Shown here piece after piece: positions 25,071 through 36,699 of a stretch of DNA of 64,000 bases. Within the stretch, counting starts at the first letter, position 1. Every line of letters begins with the position of its first letter. The notes under the pieces are model-generated. The model was not told the origin of the DNA. It saw only the letters and a list, made by a program, of their open reading frames with translations, and made no database searches. This DNA comes from Cycas panzhihuaensis (lineage: Eukaryota > Cycadophyta), in assembly GCA_023213395.1 (NCBI GenBank), contig CM041465.1, forward strand, positions 129,525,741 to 129,589,740. Reading direction: 5' to 3'. Position numbers and translations under genes: made by a program.

Positions 25071-26948
25071 AAAAGAAATGGAAAGGCATAGGGTATATGT
25101 GAAGAACTTGCCACCTATGTTTTAGGTAGAAGTTATTAGGACTATCATTTATTTCTTAAATAGGCACTAACAAAAGTAATTCATAGCCAGACCACTAAAG
25201 AAAACTAGAATAATCATAAACTTACTATTAACCATTTAAAAACCTTTGGATGCATTTCATATATGCACATACTAAACAAAGATCATAAATAATTAGATTA
25301 AAAGTGTTTGAAGTGTATATTTATAGGGTATTCAAATTAAAATAAAGCTTGTAGATTGTGGGATCTATAGGGGAGGAAACTTGTGATTAGTCGAGATGTA
25401 ATATTTGATGAGCCTATGATGTATCATGCTAACAATATATTATCTAAAGAAACCTTTTTATCCCCTACTGCTTCTATTTTCTATTGGTGCTTCATTAGCA
25501 TAAGAGGTCAAGAAACTAAGTGTTATGATTTAGAGGGAAGAAGAACTAAGTGGAGAAGGTGATAATGAGTCATTACATGAGGAGGTACCAATAATACCTA
25601 GCACTTAGATGTCATTGTGGGTTGAGGATGATTAAGGATTCAAGTGTGATATTACAAAATATTATACATGGGTAAAAAATGAGGAGCCAACATGTTAGTC
25701 AAACTCTGATGGTTTATACCATGAACTCCCATGACCTTGCTTTGTATGATGAAGTAAAGTATAATCCTTGTTAAAGAGCTACTATGGAAGGGGAATCTGG
25801 TTCTCTAATAAAAAATGCCATATGGGACTTCGTCTATAAGACCAAGTTCCACTCTTATGGAGAGGTGAAAAAGTATAAGGTGAGACTTGTTATGTAGGGG
25901 TTTAGGCAAAAAGAAGGGATTAATTATAAGGAGACATTTACACTAGTCTCCAAGATGATAATAGTCATCTTGATCATTTTATTGCCAATAAAATATAATT
26001 AGGAGATATACTAGATGGATGTAAAATCAGCATTCCTTAATAGAGAGTTAAAAGAGGAGATTTACATGGAATAATTTCTTATTTTTTTAATGAAAGAAAA
26101 AGAGCATCTTATGTGCCATTTAAAAAGGTCACTGCATGGCCTGAACTAAGCATCATATTCATGGCATGCTAAAATTGATGTTAGATTAAAAGAAGAGAGA
26201 TTTATTCCCAAAGATTTAGAACCAAATTTGTATATCTGAAGGAAAGGAACTTCAATAATAGTTATCATATTATATGTTGATGATTTATTCATTATTAGCA
26301 ACTATAATATGATTATTATGGGAATAAAATTCAATTTGGTAGTAATTTTTGATATGACAGATCTTGGAGTTCTGCACTACTTCTAGGGGATTATAGTAAG
26401 GCAAATGAAAGATAAAATTTTGGTGCCACAAATAAAATATATGAAGAGCCTACTTGAGAAGCTTAATATAGAGGACCATAAGCATGTTAGAACATTGTAT
26501 ACTAAAGGTAATAAGCTATTGAAGGATGTGAAGAAGCTTGTAATAGATAGAATGTTGTCTAAATAATAAATAGCGATTTTTATCTACTCGGCTTATACCA
26601 AGCTAAATATTATGTATACTATTAAGTTGGTTTCTCGTTACATGTAGAATCCCCAAAAACTACATTAGGTTACTACAAAGAGGATTATGAGGAATGTGAA
26701 GGGAACTTTACATGTTAGTCTGGAGTACCTTTATCATGGAGAGACACAATTAGTTAGAGATATTGATGTAGAGTAGGGTGGAGACATCGATGACTTTAAG
26801 TCTATTATTGAATACATTTTTGCTATTGATAATGGACCTATTTCATAGCATCCTAAGAAATAAAAGAAAATTATATTATATTCCATTAAGGCTAAGTATC
26901 AAGCTCTATCTATTAGTGTGAGGGAAACTACACGGTTATAAGGACTAC
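25071..26948 (+). pseudogene. Element A integrase end, reverse transcriptase and RNase H, broken
   Basis: This continues the copia A polyprotein after element G. It begins in the integrase where A-K-N-L-P-P-x-F-W would be expected (25110), then the integrase C-terminal region near 25240-25400. The RT runs from about 25840 to 26560, with the K-Y-K-V-R-L-V and M-D-V-K-S-A-F-L-N motifs (near 26010) and the catalytic Y-V-D-D intact at 26273-26284. The RNase H part reaches 26948, where the TTGAT target duplication and the LTR of element C interrupt it. Stops are frequent, many TAG where copia has Trp or Gln. Confidence 0.85.
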
Positions 26949-26953
26949 TTGAT

Positions 26954-27173
26954 TGCAATAGATCTCACGTCTACTACTAGAAATATATATAAGTTAGATA
27001 AACATTTGTTTAAGAAACATATTTTATTATATTTAATTAAAAAATATAATGAGTACATATGATTTTAGGGGTATGTAAATGTCAATGGCATACCCCTTTG
27101 ATAAGTCATAACCTTAAGTCATATCTTTTAAATAACTAATTTATTATTATATTTAGCTATAAGGTTTGCAATA
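26954..27173 (-). repeat. 3' LTR of element C
   Basis: This 220-bp copy pairs with 33139-33358. Adjacent purine tract at 27186-27174 on the minus strand; flanked on the left by TTGAT. Confidence 0.85.
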
Positions 27174-27379
27174 AGTCCCTCCTATTTTAAAATGCTTTGG
27201 CCTCAAAGCATGGGAAAGCTTCAGGAAATTCCTATATATAGGCACAGAGTATTTTCTTAGTTGATCATTCATTAATTATTACTGAATTGGTCTTTTATCA
27301 AGGAAATGTACATGGAGTATAATTAAGAAATATAACCTACTTCTCCTTTGCTTCCTTTTGATATACGAGTGTTTTTAGA

Positions 27380-28795
27380 TTTGGTCAAAGAAATTATGAA
27401 GAACTTGTAGAGCCTTCTATTCCATAAAAAACAAATGAAATTCTAGTTATGGTTCAACATATATATTCCCAACTTCTTAAGCCATTCAACCCCAAGTATA
27501 ATATCTATATATCTTATGAGAAAGGTACAATAATCAGTGTAAAAGATGAGGGTATTAATTTAAATGTGTTGGCCAATGAGCTTTACATTACTATTTATCC
27601 CTTTGTTACCTAGAAACATTATCTAAAAAATCTTAGATCTATCAATGAAAAGGCCCAAATGGTTTGCAACCTTAGCGTTTATAAAATTATAAGTGCTTCC
27701 TAGGTTGATAAGAATAACTAACTTTTCCTTGGATAGGAATCCCTATAGTTTGATAGTATTAGATTATGGGATGCCCCCGGGAGATGGTTAATCATTAATA
27801 ATATTAATTTCATTATTATCAAATTCTACTACATAAATTTGATTTCATCGCAAACATAACTTAAGGTGCCTTGTAAATTATTTTTCACCATAATACTATC
27901 ATTTTTTATTCAAAATCACCTTTTCAGACTTTGAAGCATGCATTGTAAGTAAATGTTAATTTCCAAAACCAAGTCATTTCCTAAGAGGAATATATCGATA
28001 GGTTTGTGCTTACTACTTGACTTCAACTTGACTTGTAAGACTAATGACTTTCTGTAGTATAGTAGGCTAAAACATTTTGACTTTAGCGTTGATGTTAAGC
28101 CACAAGTTAGCTTGGTAGAATTGTATTATTTCTTCATATAAAATGGTCATTTTGAGTAGGAGTTTCTCAAAACGTTTAGTAAATTTCTTGATTAATGAAT
28201 CATATTAAAAATAGTGTGATACTTGGACTTCATATAGAGTAGCATTTGGTATTTCAACTTGTTGGCATATGGCATTAAAAAAGTCACCCCAAAAAATGTA
28301 ACTATGATTTAAATAGTATTTTTGTGCTCATGTAAAGATAGGTCCTTTTAAATGGTTAATAGTGAGTCTAGTTTTTCCACCAAGACCATTAATTTTAAGA
28401 TCCTGGAATGTGACTTTAAAGTTGGTAATCTATTCTTCATAATCAATTGTAACTTTGATACTAAAAATAGGAATAATAAGTTGCCTTTTATGTTAAATAA
28501 TTACTTGATTATTGTTATTGCCTTAGTTATCATGAGACTCAAGAGTTTCCAATCTAGAGTCATTTTATTTTAACATAAGTTTTTTAATCTTGTCATTCAT
28601 CTGCACCATCTATTTCTCAATGTCATTGAGATGAGTATTAACATCATTGTTAGAGTCTCCCTTGTTTGTTCTTCTTTATTTTTTCTTATATTCTATTATA
28701 TTAGGTTTTATAGAGTGAAAACTAAGCTCTACAGTCTAATTCACAAGTTGCTTAGTAAGTTGGTCAATGCCCTTTAGGATTTAACTTTCTAGCAT
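27380..28795 (-). pseudogene. Element C gypsy Gag and aspartic protease, broken
   Basis: On the minus strand a Gag frame starts at the ATG at 28795. It runs through a polar N-terminus (M-N-D-K-I-K-K-L near 28605) and the Ty3/gypsy Gag core, with pieces such as Y-Y-L-N-H, I-F-W-G-D-F-F-N and F-T-K-R-F-E-K-L (28310-28160). A protease of the gypsy type follows at about 27735-27400: V-I-L-I-N-L-G-S-T-Y-N-F-I-N, with Asn where the family has the catalytic Asp, and I-I-L-G-V-E-W-L-K-K-L-G. About a dozen stops occur. No RT motif follows before the polypurine tract. Confidence 0.75.
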
Positions 28796-29004
28796 GTATG
28801 ATAACCTAATGTATTTATGGTTTGAGGTCAATAGTAGTTATGTATGATCATGACCTTAATATATTAATTTATTGCCTAATTATCAAAATTATCTTATTTA
28901 ATATAAAGGTACACAGAAGTAGGAGGCATATATATTCACATTGACTTATATAATATATTTTGTAACATAGCGAATTATTAGGTATACATATTTATTTATT
29001 CAAT

Positions 29005-29027
29005 TATATATATATATATATATATAT
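29005..29027. repeat. (TA)n microsatellite
   Basis: An uninterrupted run of TA dinucleotides of about 11 units inside element C. Confidence 0.9.
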
Positions 29028-29473
29028 CATGTTGTATATAGTAGTTATCAGAGGCATGGAGGCAAGCATACTATTAGGCATGTAAATTTATGTATTTAAT
29101 TTATTTATTTTTTCCACATCTTGGAACATAAGTTGTTGATAATAATATTAATAATATGTGATTATTCAATTAATAATATAATAGAATAAAAAATTATAGG
29201 ATTGTAAGCTCAAGATGTGACTAGTAATTTCATATATGTCTCTATTAAGTCAATGTATCTTTAGGACTAGAAATTTTGGTATGTCTCGGCTGGTTATGCC
29301 TATGACTATAATATATTTAATATCTCAACATGTACAAGTACATAATTATGTTACCTAAGTAATGTTATCAATGATCATTAATACATTATTGTGCCACTAG
29401 TTAACCATCACTCGGCGTGGAGGAAGTAGATTTAGTACTATACATAATGTACAACTTCTGCATAGCTTGGATC

Positions 29474-29693
29474 TGTTGGAATTTAAACCTATAATAAGAT
29501 ATTCACAAATAAAACAAACACCTCCAAGATTGAATTGTACCCTTAAGATACCTCAAATTGTATTAACAAAACATCCTTACCATAGATATTACATATGATA
29601 CACTATGTGTATATTTATAATATATGACATGATAGTGAGAGTAGGATCCACTTATATGTGGGACAAAAATAAACGTGCATTAATATTCCAACA
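29474..29693 (-). repeat. 3' LTR of element D
   Basis: 220 bp, TGTTGGAAT...TTCCAACA, pairs with 32534-32751. The purine tract lies directly next to it at 29704-29694. Confidence 0.92.
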
Positions 29694-29716
29694 CTCTCCC
29701 TTAATTCACATTTAGA

Positions 29717-30878
29717 TCATTTGTATTCGCAGTGCCTTGTCCTTAGAAATGTCTTGAAAATGATGTATTCAACTTGATCCTTATCTTCAATCTTGTTGTG
29801 ATGTCTTTGCTATAGAATGATGTCTTCATCTTGATTTTCGTCTTCAATTTTGTATTGATGCCTTTGTAAGATGATATCCTCAACTTGATTTCCATTTTCA
29901 ATTCTATAGTGACGATGTTGATGTAGCTGCTCTAGCAAGTTCACATCTTGATTCTTCATTGTGGCTAGTTTAGTCTAATTTTGACGAAGATCCTATAAGT
30001 AACCATCTTCAAACACAACTTGCTTGTCATCATTATCTTGTATAAGTTCTTGATCACCATGTACAACAGTGATTTCTTCAACCTTTGGAGCGGAATCTTG
30101 ATCAACTTGCATACTCTTTGAATCAATGCTTAAAATTGGGAGCATCATTTAGACTTGAATCAATACAAGACTCATCTTTTATGGGATCATTAGATTTACA
30201 TTCGATTTCTCTTGAAATAATAGTATCATCTAAATAAACCTTTATTGATTCATCACTTTCAATGTCTTCATCAATAGTTGTAGTCTCACCAATACATTCA
30301 ACCATCATTTCTTTACATTCAGTAGAAATTTCATTAGTACTCATACATTCTTTATCTTAATATGTCATTTCATCAGTGTTGATGATATTTTCTTCATTCA
30401 TTATACCTGTACTATAACCATAACTAACCTTAATTGCCTTTTCAATCATTCATTGTATCTCTTCAGGAGTTTGTTCAAATACTTCCTTTAAAAAATCCCA
30501 CGCTTCCTTAGCAGTACTTGCACATTGAATCTTAGGAATAATGGAATAGTATGCGAAAGGAAGATCAACCTCATCGAATGTAGCACAGATAATGATGCAT
30601 ACCTTTTTATCTTTCTTTTCAAGCATTTCCTTTTCTTCTTCATTCTTAGGGATATCATATCCATCAGTAACAATGTTTTACAAACCTCTAACTATGAATA
30701 AGCATTTCATTTTAATTGTCCAAAAGATGTAGTCTTCTCCATTACACTTAGGTATTGAAAGAAGTAAATCCTTTAAGTAGTATTCATTTGTTTCAGAAAC
30801 ATATATAACCACATCATTTTCCTCCATAATTATAAATGCCATTTCCTGACACCACATCCCCTTAATCAACAAACTCAT
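29717..30878 (-). pseudogene. Element D Gag-like protein with acidic middle and repeat-bearing C-terminal tail
   Basis: The frame starts at 30878 and reads through a copia-type Gag (DUF4219/UBN2-like): P-K-C-N-G-E-D-Y-I-F-W-T-I-K-M (30762-30718), then I-I-C-A-T-F-D-E-V-D and T-A-K-E-A-W-D-F-L-K (30521-30492). An acidic stretch follows to 30123. After one frameshift the tail (30130-29717) continues, rich in Glu, Asp and Gln. It holds three imperfect repeats of 18-19 residues built on R-H-x-x-K-I-E-D-x-x-Q-x-E-x-I-I (29917-29759) and ends I-I-F-K-T-F-L-R-T-R-H-C-E-Y-K just before the polypurine tract. About six in-frame stops break it. No zinc knuckle is present. The tail has counterparts in elements E and F; its function is unknown. 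Confidence 0.7.
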
Positions 30879-32533
30879 TTATCATTGCCTATTGATCACT
30901 CTCAACAAAATTTCTTATGTCTTATATCTCTCACATCACATCTCTCATATTGTCAAATAGTCGCATACAACAAGTATCTAAAACACTTACTCCACCATCA
31001 AATCAATGCCTCATAAATCTCATAATAATCATACATGTTGCATGTTGGCATTATATCACATCACTCTTCAATTAATTGCCCACAACACAACTCATTACTC
31101 ATATACAACTCAACAAAGTCTTTTAATAAACTCATCCTTTTTTGCTCATTCACATCATAAAACATGTCTAATTTCATCCTTAGACATACCCAATAAAGTG
31201 TCCAATCTTGTCAAAGATTTACAATTGTCTTATTTAATCACACATCCTTTATCATTTACCAAAACATTGTGATATCACCATAGCATGTCATTGCCACAAT
31301 AGCTCTTTATGTAACCACATACAACAAGCTTCAATCACCTACTTGCCTATGTCATGCCCCAATTACCATATAACTTATATGAATAAGCACCTCATTGCCT
31401 CAAATTTGCCTTATCATGCCATAAAGATCACATTCCAAGGAGTACTAAGTCACCATATGCCACTCAACTTACTCATGCATAATCGCCTCAATAAAACACA
31501 TGTAAGAAAGTACTCAATTGCCATTAAATAATTACCATCATGTATCTCAAGTTACTAATAGAGTGCCAAATATATCAACATGAATTAATATTGTCTCACA
31601 TTACTAAGGTACTCTCCCATGTACAACATACACATGATAGCCTCAAATAAACACCTTATATTGCATCATTATCCAAATTATTCTTCCATGTAGATTACAT
31701 GCTTGCTCAACATGCCTTCTCATACAAATGTAAGCTAGGATGCATATCATCATCACATCACCAACAATGGGTCACAAACATACAATCATCTCATATCTCA
31801 TGCAGGAAATTACCATGCCAATGTCAAAAGTCACTACTTTATCATTAATTAATAGTGCAAAATACTTATATCACCTCATTACCATTATCTCATTCACATC
31901 ACCATATCAATATAAAACCCTTAAATTCCTTAAAAAAAATTATTTTTGAAAAAAACACTTATATAGCTCAAAAATACATAAAATATGCATGGAAATGATG
32001 ACCTCTAAAATATGATTCCAACGATTTAAATGAAATTGAATTCTGATATCTAGATCAAAAGTTATGCCCCTTTAAGAATTTCATAATTAGGGTTTTTAGG
32101 GACTGTAATAGTACCTTTTGATAAAATAATAATAGATTTTTACTCTAAACTCTAATGAATCTCAAACTACTTCCATTAGAAATTAAATTAAAAAATACAT
32201 AGAATAAAAAAAAAATTAAGGTTATTTGGATACTTGTAGCTAAAGTTATGACTCTTTGAAGTTGAAGTTGCAGATCTATCCCAAAAATACGGTGACAAAA
32301 AAAAATAGGCTGAAATTAATTTTGCTATAATTTTCATACTTTCGCCCTAAAATCTATAGTACAACCGCTCAAAATTTATAGAACAAGCCATTTTATCTCC
32401 ATTTAGCCATTACTTTTTAGAAATTTCAACATTTATTCTCTCAAATATGCTTTCCACCCTTGATGGCACCTCCCAAATCACCGCTCTAATACCGAACAAA
32501 AACACCTCTCTTAACCTGGGTGCTCTGATACCA
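30879..32533 (-). other. Leader of element D
   Basis: 1.65 kb without a credible frame. The half next to the primer-binding site (about 31980-32400) resembles the leaders of elements F (46080-46450) and J (49010-49300). The best block, read in element direction, is AGTCCCTAAAAACCCTAA near 32108-32091. Confidence 0.65.
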
Positions 32534-32751
32534 TGTTGGAAATCAACCTGCAATAAGATATTCACAAATAAAATAAACACCTCTATGATCAAATAGTACC
32601 CTTAAGGTACCTCAAATTGTATTAACAAAACATCCTTACCATAGATATTACATATGATACACTATGTATGTATTTATAATATATGACATGATAGTAAGAG
32701 TAGACCCACTTACATGTGGGACAAAAACAAATGTGCATTAATATTCTAATA
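32534..32751 (-). repeat. 5' LTR of element D with perfect primer-binding site
   Basis: 218 bp. On the minus strand it ends CCAACA and is followed directly by TGGTATCAGAGC (32533-32522), complementary to the plant initiator tRNA-Met 3' end as used by most plant LTR elements. Confidence 0.92.
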
Positions 32752-33138
32752 GGCTCTAAGACAAGTATTTTCCATATGTATTCAAAGATTATATAAAATA
32801 TGCAAATGACGGTCAATATTAGTCAACATGCAATATGTAGATGATAGTCAATACGAGCCAATATGAAATATCTAATAAACAATAATGATATGCATCTTAT
32901 ATTAATGTTAAGTCATGCCAATACAAAATTTAGTGAGAAATATACAATAGTCAATATATGTATGTATCACAAGAATATAGGAATAAGAGGGGAAGATAAA
33001 GTTGAAGATTTATATAATGATGTAATAGACTTGGTGAAATGAAAAGGTCAAGATGAGATGAATTTGCAATAGGAGATAGAAGCTGGGGAGGCTTAAAAAG
33101 AAAATTAAAATTAAAAATCACTTCACTTTAATACCACT

Positions 33139-33358
33139 TGTAGTGGATCTCATGTCTACTACCAGAAATAAATGTAAGCTGGTTAAATATTCTTTTAAGA
33201 AACATACTTTATTATATTGAATTTAAAAAATATGATGATTATACATGATTTGGGGGGCATATAAATATCAATGCAATACCCCTTTGATAAGTCACAACCC
33301 TAAGTCGTGTCTTTTAAATAACTAGTTTATTATTATAATTAGTTGCAAAGTTACAATA
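33139..33358 (-). repeat. 5' LTR of element C
   Basis: 220 bp, pairs with 26954-27173. The primer-binding site TGGTATTAAAGT lies two bases inside (33136-33125). The TTGAT duplication follows at 33359. Confidence 0.85.
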
Positions 33359-33363
33359 TTGAT

Positions 33364-33640
33364 CTTTTGGCAATATAGAGTGGCACAATGGTTATACTAA
33401 TTAATAATTATAATACCATCTATTTGTTAATAAATTCAGAGTTCCAAGCCCATGTAAAGCATATTGAGATCTAACACCATTATATTCATGAGAAAATTTT
33501 AACAGGGAAGTTGCAAATCAAATACTATCTAAGCAAAGATCAACTTATAGATATATTCACAAAAGTACTTACTAAACATCAATTCACAAATCTTTGAGCC
33601 AAGTTGGGATTTAGCAATGTTATCATTGAGGGAGGATGTA
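33364..33640 (+). pseudogene. Element A RNase H C-terminal end
   Basis: The frame resumes after element C with I-N-S-E-F-Q-A-H-V-K-H-I-E-I (from 33430), then L-S-K-D-Q-L-I-D-I-F-T-K-V-L (33520-33565). These match the end of the element B polyprotein (Q-L-A-D-V-F-T-K-P-L region near 58290). Stops are present. Confidence 0.85.
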
Positions 33641-33717
33641 TTACTAAGGATAATTCCTACCTTCGCTTGGATATTTCTAATTAAAGACTAATTCCCTATA
33701 TTTTTATTAAGCAAGGA

Positions 33718-34045
33718 TGTAAGATTGACTAAGTGTTAATGATATCGTTAATATAAATGTGGTTTAATTAATGAATTGATTAGTTGAATGGCCATAATTA
33801 ATGAAGAGTTATATCTCTTTAGATGGGCGTACCATATGGGTTTCAATATATATCGAGCCCTAAGGCATATGTATCATTTCATTATGGTGTAATCAAGGTA
33901 ACAATTAATTTAGCTTCATGATTTTTTTCTCAAAAGGGTTTTTCCATGTATATTTAGTGTATTATTCTTTATTATTTGATGCTTATTATCTATGCTAAAG
34001 ATTTAGATGTATGTTATACATATTAAACTATTCATAATCTTCACA
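33718..34045 (+). repeat. 3' LTR of element A
   Basis: 328 bp, pairs with 7646-7972. A decayed purine tract AAGCAAGGAT precedes it. Confidence 0.8.
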
Positions 34046-34568
34046 AATGCCTTACCTTTCTTATTTCACAAAAAAGGTTAGATTTATTGATGGAGAATCA
34101 AAATTAATGAAGTAACTTGATGAGGGGAGTTGGCTTGGCCGTTGTTCACTTTGACTCTCTATTCTAATGGTGTTTCCTAGTTTAAAATAATAGTATGTTT
34201 TTTGCCTCTACCATTCATAAGATTATATAGCTCTTTGTCTTAGGAGGTATCTTAAGTTAGAAGCTGTCCTCTTTATTTACAAATGACAAGTCATCTCCTA
34301 GCATGATTCTTCACAATTAACTTTCTGATTTTGAGTGAACTCTTTCGTGGGAGGTTCTTTTAAAAGTTGCTCAACACCTCTCTAAAGATTTCAAATATAG
34401 CCACTAACTTTCTAATTAATGATTTTAAAACTCTCTTTTAATTAAAGAGAGATTTTATCATTAAAGATTAACTTAAGGGTTAATTTTCCCTCTTGTGATG
34501 TCTCTCTGCTTTTTAAAGGGATCATTGTCTTCAATGATTAATGGTCCTTTATTCAAGAGCACTTATCT
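34046..34568. other. Spacer between elements A and E
   Basis: No gene or repeat family recognised. It contains an imperfect inverted repeat at about 34427-34458 (AAAACTCTCTTTT / AAAGAGAGATTTT). Confidence 0.6.
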
Positions 34569-34573
34569 AGTAT

Positions 34574-34935
34574 TGTTGAAATATGCAATGGAAATCATTC
34601 AAGATCATTTAATATTCAAGATTAATAGAACAAGGGATATAATATGATAGCATTAACTCATAATAAATAAGATTACATTACAATGTCTCCACAACCATAA
34701 TATTATCATAATGAACTCCATCTTTGCTTAATATGATTTACTCCACCTCAACCACTTATTTATACAACATAAGGGAGAGAGAGTAATAAAACTTGAGTTA
34801 CATGTAGGAAAAATGACCTTCAATACAACCAATGATATATAACCTACTTATTGACCAATAACCTAATGACCACTTACATGCACAAGTGTGCATTACATAC
34901 TTAGATACTTACATATTAAACATTATCTTCCAACA
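34574..34935 (-). repeat. 3' LTR of element E
   Basis: 362 bp, collinear with 47779-48135. Left flank AGTAT. Confidence 0.92.
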
Positions 34936-35047
34936 CCTCTCCATAATGTTTAATATCAAGATAACAAAAATTGAATTCTAAAGACACCATAACACTAAGT
35001 ACTATGGACTAACTAAAACTAAAATATGACTCCACATAAGGCATTAC

Positions 35048-36165
35048 TTTAAATTTACAATGTTGCGATCTTGGAATACTCTTAAAGACAATATCTTCAC
35101 TTTGATCTTTATCCAGATTCCTATAGTATTATCCTTGAAGCATTTTTCTAGAGTGATGGTCATTGAGCTTAACTCTCTTCATCTTTATGTGTAAGAATGA
35201 ATCCTTTGTCATGTAAAATGTGTAGTAGACCATGGTCAAATAAACTTGATCTTGGTGTAAACCTCTTAGGTGATCCTATATGTACTCATCAAAAACATCT
35301 TGGAATTTGAGGTGTATATCAAGTATGCCTTATGTCATTAGTTCAGCTATCACTTACTTGTCTTTATTTTCTTCAACATATGAGTGATCAACATCTGTTG
35401 AACTAATGTCATAATTTGAAGATAAGTCAACAAAATAAGAATCAACATCATTTGAGATATGATCATCCATATCCAAATTTTGTATGTGTTCCTTCTTTTG
35501 ATTAATATATCCACAAGTAACTCCTCCAACCTCTAGAGCAAAGTCTTCATCTTCTTGAGAGCAATTTAAGTTAGATCCAATAATCAAATTAAGAATTATA
35601 TTTATACCAACTTTATCTCCAACAAAGTAATCAAATTTTATTTTATCCTCCCCTGAAACAATAGACTCATCTAGAGAATCTTCTAATGATTGGTCATAAT
35701 CAATAGTAGTTAAATCATACTTAGTGATCTCATCAGGCTCAACAATGCATTCATCGATAGTCTCATTAATTTCTTCATATATCTCTTTTCCTAAATCAAT
35801 AGTACTCTCGTCATCATCCTTTTTATATATATTATAACAATCAACAATTTTGGCTACCTTTTCAAGAACCTCTTCCATCTCTTAAGGGCTCCTTTCATAT
35901 GCATCCTTCAATAAATTCTAGGCCTTATTATTAGTATCGATATTTTAAATTATATGAAAGAGAAATTAGTAAGAAGATGAAAGATTTTCCTTATTAAAAG
36001 CTGATAGTACAACATCAATTATTAATTAATTCTTTTTCTCAAAACTTTCCTCCCCTTCTTCATCAATTATTGTAGTACCATCATAAACAACTTTTCATAA
36101 CTTTTTAGTCATAAATATACATTCCATTTTAATTGTCCATATTCAAAAATGTGTTCTAAAGTATT
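35048..36165 (-). pseudogene. Element E Gag-like protein with acidic middle and C-terminal box
   Basis: One frame on the minus strand, broken only by in-frame stops. It begins in a Gag core with Y/I-W-T-I-K-M-E-C-I-F-M (36145-36115), as in element D, and an A-F-N-K-E-N-L-S-S-S-Y segment. The 174-residue open part (35878-35354) is very acidic (Asp/Glu-rich, for example D-Q-S-L-E-D-S-L-D-E-S-I), with no zinc knuckle. The tail continues to D-K-D-Q-S-E-D-I-V-F-K-S-I-P-R-S-Q-H-C-K-F-K at about 35113-35048, close to the end of the element D protein. Function unknown beyond the Gag-like domain; protease, RT and integrase are absent. Confidence 0.7.
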
Positions 36166-36512
36166 TGGGTAAGGCCTAGGGAAAACCAAAATTCATTCTT
36201 TTTTGGCATAAAAACAATAATAGCGTCCAGCTCCATGATGTAGGACTGAGTTGATTATAAGCACATTACTCAAGATTCATGCATCAACTTTGAACAAAAA
36301 TAAGTCCATCAAATTACAAGCAAATACCCTTAAATTATATGCCAAAATGACCGTATCTAAAAAATAGTTCCAATGCCTTAAATTGTTTGGGAAATAGATG
36401 CCTGAATAGAGAGATATAAGGGAAAACGTGTGAGAACCCCTTTATAAGACTAAATTGATAATGTTAGGAGATAAGCTCCTTTAGAGGATAAGCTACAGGT
36501 CGCATTAAGACT
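36166..36512 (-). other. Element E leader, part next to gag
   Basis: Non-coding. The stretch 36340-36512 resembles the leaders of D (31980-32070) and G (22430-22760). It leads into the motif in which LINE-2 inserted; the leader continues at 42817. Confidence 0.55.
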
Positions 36513-36530
36513 CCATATAACCAAGGGCTT
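36513..36530. repeat. Left target-site duplication of LINE-2
   Basis: CCATATAACCAAGGGCTT is identical to 42799-42816. The long direct repeat next to a poly(A) tail (poly(T) here, 36529-36538) is the normal product of target-primed reverse transcription. Confidence 0.95.
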
Positions 36531-36699
36531 TTTTTTTTGGTAAGATAAAATGAATTAAAGTGGGTTTGAAAACAGGCTCCCACAACCTAGTACATCATCA
36601 ATAGAAGACTGCACAATCAGTATTATCCATGACAACCCCACGGAATAGGCCAAAAACTAGGGTGCTGGGACAAGCCCCACGGCTAGCTGCTGCGGATCA

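Larger units (their letters stand above)
29474..32751 (-). mobile_element. Element D: gag-only LTR retrotransposon (TR-GAG-like)
   Basis: LTRs of 220 and 218 bp (29474-29693, 32534-32751) carry flanks GGATC and GGCTC as a near-perfect target duplication. The minus-strand primer-binding site is a perfect TGGTATCAGAGC (32533-32522). The polypurine tract TTAAGGGAGAG is at 29704-29694. One long reading frame lies between a leader of about 1.65 kb and the polypurine tract. It has a Gag-like domain but no protease, RT or integrase, so it depends on another element. It sits inside element C in the same orientation. Confidence 0.9.
26954..33358 (-). mobile_element. Element C: Ty3/gypsy derivative with gag and protease only
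   Basis: Two 220-bp LTRs (26954-27173, 33139-33358) are flanked by perfect TTGAT duplications (26949-26953, 33359-33363) in the RNase H of element A. Minus orientation: the primer-binding site is TGGTATTAAAGT (33136-33125, decayed tRNA-iMet type) and the polypurine tract AATAGGAGGGACT (27186-27174). Its own interior of about 2.7 kb encodes a gypsy-type Gag and the start of the protease, but no RT, RNase H or integrase. Element D is inserted in its leader side. Coding loss is by deletion, since the end of the protease lies only a few hundred bases from the 3' LTR. Confidence 0.85.
7646..34045 (+). mobile_element. Ty1/copia element A, interrupted by elements G and C
   Basis: A full-length copia element on the plus strand was recognised by LTRs at 7646-7972 and 33718-34045. 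The coding parts occur in order: gag-PR-IN at 9336-11074, IN-RT-RNase H at 25071-26948, and the RNase H end at 33364-33640. The integrase is broken by the 14-kb element G and the RNase H by the 6.4-kb element C. Its own length without insertions is about 6.0 kb, normal for copia. It is clearly related to element B in both protein and LTR, and is more decayed. No target duplication was found at the outer ends. Confidence 0.85.
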
